A program made the translations under genes and the position numbers. A stretch of 64,000 nucleotides of DNA from Phenylobacterium sp. (GTDB lineage: Bacteria > Pseudomonadota > Alphaproteobacteria > Caulobacterales > Caulobacteraceae), in the NCBI RefSeq assembly GCF_004299445.1, contig NZ_SCTC01000008.1, positions 29,887 to 93,886 of the forward strand. The letters run 5' to 3'. Of the stretch, positions 1-9,360 are shown piece after piece; within the stretch, counting starts at the first letter, position 1, and every line of letters begins with the position of its first letter. Below the pieces are notes generated by a model that saw only the letters and a list, made by a program, of their open reading frames with translations, was not told the origin of the DNA and did no database searches.

Positions 1-2
1 GG

Positions 3-440
3 ACCTACACGATCCGGCAGCTGTGCCTTGAGTTCAAATGCACCCCGCGCGCTCTGCGCTTCTACGAAGACAAGGGCCTGCTGAACCCCGCACGAGACGG
101 GATGAACCGCGTCTACTCGTACCAGGATCGGGGCCGGCTGGTGCTGATCCTGCGCGGCAAGCGCGTGGGCCTGTCGCTCTCCGAGATCGGCGAGATCCTC
201 GACCTCTACGAGGCCGACGAGAGCGGCGCCGCCCAGGCCGCCAAGAGCCTCAAGAAGTTCCAGGAGCGCATCGTCGCCCTCGAGCAGCAGAAGAAGGACA
301 TCGACGACGCCATCGCCCAGCTCCAGACGGGCGTCTCGGCGATGGAAAAGCGCCTCACCGAGACGCGCCCCGACCTGCTGCCGCGCGCCGACGCCTACGA
401 CCAGGTGCTCCGCCACCGGCTGGACGGAGCCGAGGCTTAG
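3..440 (+). CDS. MerR-family transcriptional regulator (5' end truncated by window)
   Basis: Open frame from base 3: TYTIRQLCLEFKCTPRALRFYEDKGLLNPARDGMNRVYSYQDRGRL..., a MerR HTH followed by a coiled coil; the tracked ORF starts internally at 102. Confidence 0.85.
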   Translation, partial: TYTIRQLCLEFKCTPRALRFYEDKGLLNPARDGMNRVYSYQDRGRLVLILRGKRVGLSLSEIGEILDLYEADESGAAQAAKSLKKFQERIVALEQQKKDIDDAIAQLQTGVSAMEKRLTETRPDLLPRADAYDQVLRHRLDGAEA

Positions 441-450
441 GGCGTCGGCC

Positions 451-479
451 GTCGTCCCCCGCCCTCGGTGGGGGATGAC
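451..479. terminator. Hairpin downstream of merR gene
   Basis: GTCGTCCCCC-gccctcggt-GGGGGATGAC, 10-bp stem with one G.T pair. Confidence 0.5.
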
Positions 480-539
480 AGTTCGCGGCGAACGGCTTAG
501 GCGAGTCCGATCGTCCTAACGCGTGACCGCGGAGCACCC

Positions 540-2324
540 ATGACCTACCAGGCCCCCGTGCGGGACTACACGTTCCTGCTGCGCGACGTGCTGCAGCTCG
601 AGCGCTACGCCAGCCTGCCGGCCTTCGCCGACGCCTCGATGGACACCGTCGAGGCCATCCTGGAGGAGGCCGGCAAGTTCACCTCCGAGGTGCTGGCCCC
701 CCTGAACACCGTCGGCGACAAGCAGGGCTGCGTCTGGAGCCCGGACCACACCGTCAAGACGCCCGACGGCTTCAAGGACGCCTACGCCAAGCTGGTGGAG
801 GGCGGCTGGCCCGCCCTGGGATCGGACCCCGCCTATGGCGGCCAGGGCCTGCCCCACGTCGTCAACGTGGCGTTCTCCGAGATGAGCAGCTCGGCGAACA
901 TGGCCTTCTCCATGTACCCGGGCCTCACCCACGGCTGCTATTCGGCGATCCACGTGGGCGGCAGCCAGGAACAGAAGGACCTCTACCTGCCCAAGCTGTG
1001 CTCGTTCCAATGGGCCGGCACCATGAACCTGACCGAGCCCCATTGCGGCACCGACCTCGGCCTCCTGCGCACCAAGGCGGTCCCGCAGGCGGACGGCACG
1101 TACAAGATCTCCGGCCAGAAGATCTGGATCAGCGGCGGTGAGCAGGACCTCACCGAAAACATCGTTCACCTCGTGCTGGCGCGGATCGAGGGCGCGCCGC
1201 AGGGGACCCGGGGCATCAGCCTGTTCATCGTGCCCAAGTTCATCCCGGACGACGACGGCAATCCCGGCGTGCGCAACTCGGTGAAGTGCCTGGGCCTCGA
1301 AGAGAAGATGGGGATCCACGGCAACGCCACCTGCGTGATCAGTCACGAGGAGGCCACCGGCTGGCTGATCGGCGAGGAGAACCGGGGTCTGGCCCTGATG
1401 TTCGTGATGATGAACGAGGCCCGCCTCGGCGTCGGGCTGCAGGGAATCGCCCAGGCCGAGGCCGCCTACCAGGCCGCCGCCGCGTTCGCGAAGGACCGGC
1501 TGCAGGGCCGCTCGCTGACGGGCCCCAAGAACGCCGACGGTCCGGCCGACCCGATCATCGTCCACCCCGACGTGCGGCGGATGCTGATGGATGCCCGCGC
1601 CATCGTCGAGGGCGGCCGCGCCTTCATGGCCTGGACCGCCCTGCACGGCGATCTCAGCCACGCGAGCCCCGACGAGGCCGTCCGGCAGAAGGGCCGCGAC
1701 TACATGGCCCTGATGACCCCGGTGGTGAAGGCGTTCCTCACCGACCGCGGCTTCAACGTCTGCTCCGACGCCATGCAGGTGCACGGCGGCTCGGGCTTCA
1801 CCGAGCACTTCCCGGCCAGCCAGTACCTGCGCGACGTGCGCATCGCGCTGATCTACGAGGGCACCAACGGGGTGCAGGCCCTGGACCTCGTCGGGCGGAA
1901 ACTCGCGGCCGACGGCGGCCGCGGCGTAATGAGCTTCTTCGCCGAGCTGGACGCCTTCATCGAGGCCGAGACCTCGGCCGACATGAAGCCGTTCGTGACC
2001 GGCCTCGCCACCGCCAAGGCCGAACTGCAGGAGGCCACCATGTGGCTGATGCAGAACGGCCTGGCCAACCCCGACAACGCGGGCGCCGCCTCCACCGACT
2101 ACCTGCACCTCTTCGGGCTGACGGCGCTGGCCTACATGTGGGCGCTGCAGGCCAAGGCGGCGCTGGCGCGGATCGCCGGGGGCGACACCGACAGCTTCTA
2201 CGAGACCAAGCTCACCATCGGTCGCTACTACATCGAACGCGTGTTGCCCGAGACCTCCAGCCGCCTTGCGAAGTTGAAGACGGGCTCCGATCTCCTGATG
2301 AAACTGCCCGCCGACGCCTTCTAG
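540..2324 (+). CDS. Acyl-CoA dehydrogenase (about 600-aa class with C-terminal extension)
   Basis: Motifs MNLTEPHCGTDLGLLRTKA, GIHGNATCVISHEEATGWLIGEENRGL, MQVHGGSGFTEHFPASQYLRDVRIALIYEGTNGVQALDLVGRK. Confidence 0.92.
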   Translation: MTYQAPVRDYTFLLRDVLQLERYASLPAFADASMDTVEAILEEAGKFTSEVLAPLNTVGDKQGCVWSPDHTVKTPDGFKDAYAKLVEGGWPALGSDPAYGGQGLPHVVNVAFSEMSSSANMAFSMYPGLTHGCYSAIHVGGSQEQKDLYLPKLCSFQWAGTMNLTEPHCGTDLGLLRTKAVPQADGTYKISGQKIWISGGEQDLTENIVHLVLARIEGAPQGTRGISLFIVPKFIPDDDGNPGVRNSVKCLGLEEKMGIHGNATCVISHEEATGWLIGEENRGLALMFVMMNEARLGVGLQGIAQAEAAYQAAAAFAKDRLQGRSLTGPKNADGPADPIIVHPDVRRMLMDARAIVEGGRAFMAWTALHGDLSHASPDEAVRQKGRDYMALMTPVVKAFLTDRGFNVCSDAMQVHGGSGFTEHFPASQYLRDVRIALIYEGTNGVQALDLVGRKLAADGGRGVMSFFAELDAFIEAETSADMKPFVTGLATAKAELQEATMWLMQNGLANPDNAGAASTDYLHLFGLTALAYMWALQAKAALARIAGGDTDSFYETKLTIGRYYIERVLPETSSRLAKLKTGSDLLMKLPADAF

Positions 2325-2337
2325 AGGAGTTCCCACC

Positions 2338-2802
2338 GTGGCCACCTATCGCGCGACCATCGAGTGGCGCCTGAACGACGGCGAGGACTTCCCGAACGGC
2401 CGCTACAGCCGCGCGCACACGGTCAGCTTCGCCGAGCACGTGGTGCCCGCGACGGCGTCGAAGCATGTCGTCGGCAAGTGGGCGGCGCCCGGCGCGGTCG
2501 ATCCCGAGGAGATGCTGGTCGCCTCGCTCTCCAACTGCCACATGCTGACGTTCCTGCACGTGGCGCGCCTGAAAGGCTTCGTCATCACCCGCTACCGCGA
2601 CGCGGCCGAAGGCGTGATGGAGAAGAACGCCGAGGGCCGGATGGCCGTGACCCGCGTCACCCTGCGGCCGGACATCACCTACGCCGGCAAACGCCCCACC
2701 GACGCGGAACGCGATGCGATGCATCACGAGGCCCACGAAGAGTGCTTCATCGCGAATTCGGTGAAGACCGAGGTGGTGGTGGAAGAGGTGGTGCCGGCTT
2801 AG
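2338..2802 (+). CDS. OsmC family protein
   Basis: 154 aa; EEMLVASLSNCHMLTFLHVARLKGF and C-terminal HEECFIANSVKTEV. Confidence 0.85.
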   Translation: MATYRATIEWRLNDGEDFPNGRYSRAHTVSFAEHVVPATASKHVVGKWAAPGAVDPEEMLVASLSNCHMLTFLHVARLKGFVITRYRDAAEGVMEKNAEGRMAVTRVTLRPDITYAGKRPTDAERDAMHHEAHEECFIANSVKTEVVVEEVVPA

Positions 2803-3332
2803 ACCTCCTCTCCCCCCACACGAAGTGGGAGGGGAGCTCCCCGAGGATCGGCTGGACCAGCTTGGCCGCTGAGAGCCCAGCGCCGCCCCCCTCCCTGCCC
2901 TCTTCCCTCGGACTTCGTCTCGGGGGAGAGGAGATCTTGAAGGCGGGCTTCGAGGCCGTCCTTGAGCTCGCACTCCCAGATCACCTCGACGCGCCAGCCC
3001 AGCGCAGCCAGCGCCTCGGCGCTCCGCGCATCCCGCGCCACGTTCCGCGCGACCTTCGCCACCCAGTACTCGCGGTTCTGCTTGGGCGCCCTGGCGCCGC
3101 GCGCGCAGTCGTGGCCGTGCCAGAAGCAGCCGTGGACAAAGATCGCGAGCCGACGGCCCGGCATCACGATGTCCGGATTGCCGGGCAGGTCCTTGCGGTG
3201 GAGGCGATAGCGGGCGCCCAGCAGTGTCAGGGCCTTGCGGACCTTCATCTCGGGCGTCGTGTTGCGGCCCTTCACCCGGCGCATCACCGCCGAACGCTTC
3301 TCCGGGCCGTAGACGTCGGTTCCTTCCGTCAC
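2799..3332 (-). CDS. vsr: Very short patch repair endonuclease (Vsr)
   Basis: Motifs [73 protein letters not shown]; start overlaps the cysK stop. Confidence 0.9.
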   Translation of the reverse strand: MTEGTDVYGPEKRSAVMRRVKGRNTTPEMKVRKALTLLGARYRLHRKDLPGNPDIVMPGRRLAIFVHGCFWHGHDCARGARAPKQNREYWVAKVARNVARDARSAEALAALGWRVEVIWECELKDGLEARLQDLLSPETKSEGRGQGGGRRWALSGQAGPADPRGAPLPLRVGGEEV

Positions 3333-4318
3333 AGCCCTTCGAACAGCGCGGTCGAGATGTAGCGTTCGGCGAAGCTGGGAATGATGGCGACGATGGTCTT
3401 GCCGGCCATGTCGTCGCGGCTGGCCACATCGAAGGCGGCGACCAGGGCCGCGCCCGACGAGATGCCGACCGGGATGCCCTCATCGCGGGCCACGCGGCGG
3501 GCCATCTGCATGGCGTCGTCGGCGACCACCTGCACCACTTCGTCGATGATCCCGCGGTCCAGGATCGAGGGCACGAAGCCCGCGCCGATGCCCTGGATCG
3601 GGTGCGGGCCGGGCGGGCCGCCTGACAGCACGGGCGAGGCGGTGGGCTCGACGGCGATCATCTTCACCGACGGCTTGCGGGCCTTGAGCACCTGGCCGAT
3701 GCCGGTGATCGAGCCGCCGGTGCCCACGCCGGCGATGACGGCGTCGACCGCGCCGGCCGTGTCGTTCCAGATCTCCTCCGCTGTTGAGACCCGGTGGATC
3801 AGCGGGTTGGCGACGTTGTCGAACTGCTGGGGCATCACCGCGCCGGGCGTGGCCGCAACGATCTCGGCGGCGCGGGCGACGGCGCCCGACATGCCCTTCT
3901 CGCGAGGGGTCAGCTCCAGCTTGGCGCCCAGGATCGCCAGCATCTTGCGGCGTTCGATCGACATGCTCTCGGGCATGACCAGGATGCACTTGTAGCCCTT
4001 GGCCGCACAGACGAAGGCGAGCGCGATGCCGGTGTTGCCCGACGTGGGCTCGACGACAGTGCCGCCTTCTTTCAGAAGCCCCTTGGCCTCGAGGTATTCC
4101 ACCATCGCCACGCCGATCCGGTCCTTCACCGAGGCCAGCGGGTTGAAGAACTCGAGCTTGGCCAGCACCTCGCCCTTGGGCTTCAACGCCTGGGTCAGGT
4201 GTGGCAGGCGCACCAGCGGCGTGTCGCCGATCAGGTCCAGCACGGAGTCGAAGATCTTGCCCCGGCCCGAACGGCGGTAGCGCTCGGCGTCGTAGGTCTT
4301 GTCGGGGGTGGCGTCCAT
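3329..4318 (-). CDS. cysK: Cysteine synthase A (PLP-dependent)
   Basis: [53 protein letters not shown]. Confidence 0.9.
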   Translation of the reverse strand: MDATPDKTYDAERYRRSGRGKIFDSVLDLIGDTPLVRLPHLTQALKPKGEVLAKLEFFNPLASVKDRIGVAMVEYLEAKGLLKEGGTVVEPTSGNTGIALAFVCAAKGYKCILVMPESMSIERRKMLAILGAKLELTPREKGMSGAVARAAEIVAATPGAVMPQQFDNVANPLIHRVSTAEEIWNDTAGAVDAVIAGVGTGGSITGIGQVLKARKPSVKMIAVEPTASPVLSGGPPGPHPIQGIGAGFVPSILDRGIIDEVVQVVADDAMQMARRVARDEGIPVGISSGAALVAAFDVASRDDMAGKTIVAIIPSFAERYISTALFEGL

Positions 4319-4439
4319 GGTCGTGGTCCCAGGTCTGGATCAGGCCCCAGACCCTAAGCCTTCCCGCGCCGATTGGAAGCGGTCAGCCCTTGCGACGCTT
4401 ATAGATTTCCTCGGAACTCTGAGGTCGGGGAGGATCGCC

Positions 4440-5594
4440 TCACCCTGCTCGCCTGACGGTGAGCTGTCCCTCCCCATCAAGGGAGGGAGCGCGCCCACCT
4501 AGAAGCGGCTCGAGCAGCTCCTGCGCCAGCCAGCGCACCACCGGGACCGCGACGCCGTCGCCGGCCACCTGCAAGGCGCCCGTCGTGGTCTTGGGCAGGA
4601 CGTAGCTGTCGGGCAGGCCCATCAGCCGGGCGGCCTCGCGCGGGCTGACCAGGCGTGAGCGCACGCGGCCGTTCTCCACGATCACGATCGACTGGCGCGA
4701 CGAGCCCCCGCGCGGCGTGCGCAGGCAGCCGGCCAGGCCGTCGAAGCGCACCTCGGCCCGCTGGACCGTGCGGCCGTCCTCCGGCCGGCTGCGGCGGAAG
4801 ACGGCGCCCACGGCCCGGCCGCTGCGGCTCTCGACGCGGGCGCGATGCAGCGGGCCCATGAGGTCCAGCAGGCGCGCCGTCTGGGCCGGCGTGTGCCAGG
4901 CCACGGCGTCGTCGGGCTCCAGCACCGCGGCCAGGTGGGTGTTGCGCGGGGCCGGCGCGGCGAGGCGCCACCAGACCCAGTGCTGGGCCAACTCGGGCGG
5001 CAGGCCGGCATGCGCCGCTTTCACCGCGCGGGTGTGGAACGGACTGTCGCCGGTGAGGCCGGCGGGGGCGTCGCGGGCGGCGATGACGAAGACCCGCGGC
5101 CGGCTCTGCGGCAGCACGGTCGCCGCATCGATCTCCAGCGCCCCGAACCGATACCCACGGGCGCTGAGCGCGGCGCCCAGGGCAGTGAAGTCGGCGCCGC
5201 CTTGGCTGGTGAGCAGGCCTACCACGTTCTCGACCACGATCAGCCGGGGCGCGCGACCGGCGTCGTCCAGCGCCTCCATCAGCCGCCAGAAGCCGAAGAA
5301 GGCCGACGAGCGACCGCCTTTTAGGCCTGCACGGCCGCCGGCGAGGCTGAAGTCCTGGCAGGGGCTGGAGGCCCAGGCGAGATCGGCGCGGCCAGGCAGA
5401 TCATCGGCCGACAGCGCCCAGACGTCCCCCTGGCGGAAGTGCGCGTCGGCGTCGGCAAAGTTGGCGCGATAGGCGGCGGCCTTGGTGGCGTCGAAATCGT
5501 TGGCGAAACCGCAGGACCAGCCGTCGCCGAGCCCCAGGCGGGCCATGCCGCCCCCGGCGAAGAACTCGTAGAAGGTGCGAGAGGGCCGACTCAT
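4440..5594 (-). CDS. DNA (cytosine-5-)-methyltransferase
   Basis: C5-MTase motifs: I FYEFFAGGGMARLGLG, IV SSPCQDFSLAGG, VI VVENVVGLL, VIII LPQSRPRVFVIA, IX PREAARLMGLPDSY, X AGDGVAVPVVRWLAQEL. Confidence 0.92.
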   Translation of the reverse strand: MSRPSRTFYEFFAGGGMARLGLGDGWSCGFANDFDATKAAAYRANFADADAHFRQGDVWALSADDLPGRADLAWASSPCQDFSLAGGRAGLKGGRSSAFFGFWRLMEALDDAGRAPRLIVVENVVGLLTSQGGADFTALGAALSARGYRFGALEIDAATVLPQSRPRVFVIAARDAPAGLTGDSPFHTRAVKAAHAGLPPELAQHWVWWRLAAPAPRNTHLAAVLEPDDAVAWHTPAQTARLLDLMGPLHRARVESRSGRAVGAVFRRSRPEDGRTVQRAEVRFDGLAGCLRTPRGGSSRQSIVIVENGRVRSRLVSPREAARLMGLPDSYVLPKTTTGALQVAGDGVAVPVVRWLAQELLEPLLGGRAPSLDGEGQLTVRRAG

Positions 5595-5673
5595 CCAGAA
5601 TAGAGTCTAGCCTGCGTCGCGCCGTTCGAAAGAAGGTTGCGCCCGACCGCCAGGGACGGACGGGCGCGCGCCA

Positions 5674-6297
5674 TCAGCCGATGTCGCCGAAGCCCACGTC
5701 CGCGAGGGTCCGGCCGACCAGGACGACTCCGGCGTCCAGATCGCCGTCGTCACCGGAGAACACAATGACGTCGTCGCCGACCTGCACCGACACATAGCCA
5801 TCGCGGCCGTCGAGTAGCTCGCGCGCCAGGGCGACGGCGGCTTCGAAGTTGTCGGCCTGGTCCTCGGCGTAGTTGTCCTCGTTCGCGGTGGGACCGTCTT
5901 CGAAGACCAGCTTGTCGCCCGCCCCGAAGTCCAGGATCCGATCCAGGTCTCCAAGGCGCTTGACCGCCTCGATCAAGAACGTGTCGTCGCCCTCGCCGCC
6001 CGTCAGGTCATCGGCGCCGCGGCCGCCGGATATGGTGTCGTCGCCGGCTCCGCCGTCCAGACTGTCGGCGCGATGGCCGCCGTGCAGCACGTCGTCGCCA
6101 TCGGTCCCCCCGCCGGTCACGCCGGTCTGGCCAGGCGGGGTCGCCGGCCGCTGGCTGTGTTCGTTGTCGTCCTGGCCGGGAGGATCGATCCGACGACCGC
6201 CTGGGCCCTCGCCGACGTGGTCGCCGCCGCGGATCTCGGGCTGGCCTCGCGTCTCGACGGCGGGTTCGAGCTTTTCCGGTTTGCTGAGCTTGGGCAT
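5674..6297 (-). CDS. RTX-type calcium-binding repeat protein
   Basis: Nonapeptide repeats GGTDGDDVLHGGHRADSLDGGAGDDTISGGRGADDLTGGEGDDTF. Confidence 0.8.
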   Translation of the reverse strand: MPKLSKPEKLEPAVETRGQPEIRGGDHVGEGPGGRRIDPPGQDDNEHSQRPATPPGQTGVTGGGTDGDDVLHGGHRADSLDGGAGDDTISGGRGADDLTGGEGDDTFLIEAVKRLGDLDRILDFGAGDKLVFEDGPTANEDNYAEDQADNFEAAVALARELLDGRDGYVSVQVGDDVIVFSGDDGDLDAGVVLVGRTLADVGFGDIG

Positions 6298-6389
6298 GGT
6301 CTTGGCCTTCTCGGATCTGCGGCCTTACCGCCGCTCGTCCGATGAACGCCGCCGGAAGTGAACTCTCCCGCAACTGGATGGGTTAAGTC

Positions 6390-6869
6390 GTGATCATGAT
6401 GGCCAGACCGATAACCTTGACGCTCGCGCTTTTGGCGCTGAGCGCATGTCAGCCGCAGGACCCTGAGGGAAAGCCTGCCGCGCCGCCGGCTGACGCCCCG
6501 GCCGCGAGTGCGACCGCGACGCCCGCTACGGCCTCGGGCGGCATGGATATCGGCCAGCCGATCACGGCGCGCGGGACCGAGCCCTTCTGGGCCGTCGAGA
6601 TCACCAATGGCGTGAAGTTCCGCCTGACCCGCCCCGATCAACCCGACTTGCTGGCCGAGGCGCCAGGAGCGGCCATCTCGCCGGACGGCGCGACGTGGGT
6701 CGCCAAGGGCCCCAACGGCGAACAGCTGACGATCAGCCTGAAGATGGCGGCGTGTTCGGACGGCATGAGCGACCTGAAGTACCCCATGAGCGCACAGGTC
6801 GTGCTGCGCAACGAGGTCCTGAAAGGCTGCGCCGCGAAGACGGCCGAACTGCCCCGCGAGGGGGGTTAG
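6390..6869 (+). CDS. Lipoprotein of the META/COG3650-like type
   Basis: Signal peptide with lipobox LLALSAC; ITARGTEPFWAVEITNGVKFRLTRPDQ. Confidence 0.65.
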   Translation: MIMMARPITLTLALLALSACQPQDPEGKPAAPPADAPAASATATPATASGGMDIGQPITARGTEPFWAVEITNGVKFRLTRPDQPDLLAEAPGAAISPDGATWVAKGPNGEQLTISLKMAACSDGMSDLKYPMSAQVVLRNEVLKGCAAKTAELPREGG

Positions 6870-6973
6870 TCACGCGAGCGCGCTTGCGCTTTCGGGATCC
6901 TGGGAGCGGCAAGCCCTCTGGTGTGGCTTGTGGTCAATCTGGCCAGCGCAAAAGCGCCTTGGCGGCAGAACGC

Positions 6974-7411
6974 CTAGGCGAAGTCGAAGAACTCGCCGCC
7001 GATCCGGCGGCCGACCAGGGCGGCCTCGTTGAGGTCGAAGGCCAGTTCGTCGGGCGCCAGGAAGAAATCGAACGGCGCGGCGTCGACGCCCGGGTCAATG
7101 AAGCCGTCGGCCGGATCGACAGGCGCCGGGTCCACCGGGTCGGCCGGGGTCGGGTCGGTGGCGGTGAGGTTCGGGGCCGGCGGGTCATCGGCTGGCGGAG
7201 CGACCGGATCGACGGGCGCATCGGCGTCGCCGACGCTGGCCGTGGGATCGACCGAGAGGGGATCGACGATGACGGGATCGACGACGGCGCCGTCGAGGCC
7301 CGGGTCGGCCGCCAGCAGGGTGTCTTCAGCCGCGACGAAGGCGTCGTAGTCGGCCAGCAGGGCGGCCAGTTCGCTCTCAAGGCTGATCGGAAGGTCCACG
7401 GTCACGAACAT
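6974..7411 (-). CDS. Hypothetical acidic Asp/Pro/Ala-rich protein
   Basis: 145 aa with many DP/VDP units (VDPVIVDPLSVDPTASV...DPTPADPVDPAPVDPADG). Confidence 0.6.
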   Translation of the reverse strand: MFVTVDLPISLESELAALLADYDAFVAAEDTLLAADPGLDGAVVDPVIVDPLSVDPTASVGDADAPVDPVAPPADDPPAPNLTATDPTPADPVDPAPVDPADGFIDPGVDAAPFDFFLAPDELAFDLNEAALVGRRIGGEFFDFA

Positions 7412-7553
7412 GGGGGGCGCTCCAAGGCCAAGCGTTCGCCCGCCATGAGCCTTGGCGACGGTTAAGCCTGCCGGAACCGTCAGGGTTAATTTCGTTCACG
7501 GACGTTGCGGCAGCGCGCTACTCTCCCGGAAAACACGGTACGGGAGACGCTCC

Positions 7554-9335
7554 ATGGAGAAGGCCCCCAACAAGGAAAAGGCCTGGGACCTCGTGATCCG
7601 GGGCGGAACCGTGATCGACGGCACGGGCGCTCCGGCCTTCGACGCCGACGTGGCGGTGAAGGATGGTGTGATCGCCGCGGTTGGCAAGATCGCCGGATCG
7701 GGCGTCGAGGAGATCGACGCGCGGGGCCAGATGGTCACCCCGGGCTTCGTCGACATCCACACCCACTATGACGGCCAGGCCACCTGGGACGGGCGCATGC
7801 AGCCTTCGTCGTGGCACGGGGTGACGACCGTGGTCATGGGCAACTGCGGCGTGGGCTTCGCGCCCTGCCGCCCCGAGGATCACGATCGGCTGATCCAGCT
7901 GATGGAGGGCGTCGAAGATATCCCCTTCCCGGTGTTGTCCGAAGGCCTGCCGTGGAACTGGGAGAGCTATCCGGAATACCTCGACGCTCTGGCGGCGCGG
8001 CGGTTCGACGTCGATATCGGCAGCCAGCTGCCGCACGCGGCGCTGCGCGTCTACGTCATGGGCCAGCGCGGCGTCGACCGCGAGCCGGCCACCGAGGCCG
8101 ACATCAACGCCATGGCCGCTATCGCCAAGCGCTCGATGGAGGCCGGAGCCCTGGGCTTCGGCACCTCGCGCACGCTGAACCACCGCAGCTCGGACGGCTC
8201 GCCGATCGCTACCCTGACCGCCGGTGAGGACGAGCTGACCGGTATCGCCCTGGGCATGGCCGCGGCCAACAACGGGGGCGGCAAGGGCGTCCTGCAGGTG
8301 GTCTCCGACTTCAACGATCCGGCCGAAGAGTTCGCCATGCTGCGCCGCGTGGTCGAGCGGTCGGGCCGACCGCTGTCGTTTTCGCTGCTGCAGAGCCCGC
8401 GCGACCCGACCCAGTGGCAGGACATGCTGCGCTACATGAGCGACGCCAAGGCCGCGGGGCTGCAGATGCGGGCCCAGGTGGCGACGCGGCCGGTGGGCGT
8501 GCTGTTCGGGCTGGAACTCACCGCCAACCCGTTCAGCACCTACCCGGCCTATCGCGAGATCGCCAAACTGCCGCTCAGCGAGCGGGTCGCCCGGCTGCGC
8601 GACCCGGAGTTTCGCGCGACCCTGCTGGCCCAGGAGCCCGACAGCGGCCGCGCGCCCGGACTGTCGCCGGCCAGGGCCTGGGACCGCATCTATCTGATGG
8701 GCCTGGAAAGCCCCGACTACGAGATCACGCCCGACCGATCGATCGCCGCCATCGCCGCCGGCCGCGGGGTCGATCCCCGGGCCGTCGCGCTGGACCACAT
8801 GCTGGACGGCGGGGCCGGCGACGGGCGGGGGATTCTCTATCTGCCGCTGCTGAACTACGCGAACAGCAACCTGGATCACGTCCACACCATGCTGGGCCAC
8901 GACTGCGTGGTGCCCGGCCTGTCGGACGGCGGGGCCCACGTGGGCATGATCTGCGACGGATCGTTCCCGACCACCAACATCGTCCACTGGACCCGCGATC
9001 GCACCCGCGGCCCCAAGCTCAGCCTGGAGCGGATGATCAAGGGCCAGTGCCGCGACACCGCCGAGACCGTCGGCCTGTTCGACCGCGGGCTGATCCAGGC
9101 CGGCTACCGCGCCGACCTGAACGTCATCGACTACGACCGGCTGACCCTGATGGCGCCGCAGGTGGCCTATGACCTGCCCACCGGCGGGCGCAGGCTGATC
9201 CAGCGGGCCCAGGGCTACACCGCCACCATCGTCGCGGGCCAGACCACCTATCGCGACGGCGCGCCCACCGACGCCCTGCCCGGCCGGCTGCTGCGCGGGG
9301 CTCAGGGCGCGCCGCAGCGCATGGCGGCGGAGTAG
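7554..9335 (+). CDS. Amidohydrolase / N-acyl-D-amino-acid deacylase family
   Basis: WDLVIRGGTVIDGTGAPAFDADVAVKDG, VTPGFVDIHTHYDGQATWD, SDGGAHVGMICDG; start moved to ATG 7554. Confidence 0.88.
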   Translation: MEKAPNKEKAWDLVIRGGTVIDGTGAPAFDADVAVKDGVIAAVGKIAGSGVEEIDARGQMVTPGFVDIHTHYDGQATWDGRMQPSSWHGVTTVVMGNCGVGFAPCRPEDHDRLIQLMEGVEDIPFPVLSEGLPWNWESYPEYLDALAARRFDVDIGSQLPHAALRVYVMGQRGVDREPATEADINAMAAIAKRSMEAGALGFGTSRTLNHRSSDGSPIATLTAGEDELTGIALGMAAANNGGGKGVLQVVSDFNDPAEEFAMLRRVVERSGRPLSFSLLQSPRDPTQWQDMLRYMSDAKAAGLQMRAQVATRPVGVLFGLELTANPFSTYPAYREIAKLPLSERVARLRDPEFRATLLAQEPDSGRAPGLSPARAWDRIYLMGLESPDYEITPDRSIAAIAAGRGVDPRAVALDHMLDGGAGDGRGILYLPLLNYANSNLDHVHTMLGHDCVVPGLSDGGAHVGMICDGSFPTTNIVHWTRDRTRGPKLSLERMIKGQCRDTAETVGLFDRGLIQAGYRADLNVIDYDRLTLMAPQVAYDLPTGGRRLIQRAQGYTATIVAGQTTYRDGAPTDALPGRLLRGAQGAPQRMAAE

Positions 9336-9360
9336 CGAAGACGAGCAGGAGGAAGCGGCC

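Noticed and set aside
516-2345. 609-aa minus-strand ORF opposite the acyl-CoA dehydrogenase
   Set aside because: Antisense shadow ORF in high-GC DNA; composition rich in G/R/H/Q/V/A without domain motifs, while the plus strand encodes a clear enzyme
4331-4352. GGTCTGG...CCAGACC inverted repeat upstream of cysK as a riboswitch
   Set aside because: Only a 7-bp stem; does not match a SAM or other riboswitch architecture I can recognise
2799-5594. vsr plus C5-methyltransferase as a restriction-modification defence system
   Set aside because: Vsr-type motifs fit mismatch repair; no restriction endonuclease is present, so a defence function is not supported
6900-6973. Intergenic segment after the lipoprotein gene as a small RNA gene
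   Set aside because: No convincing hairpin, promoter or conserved element visible by eye
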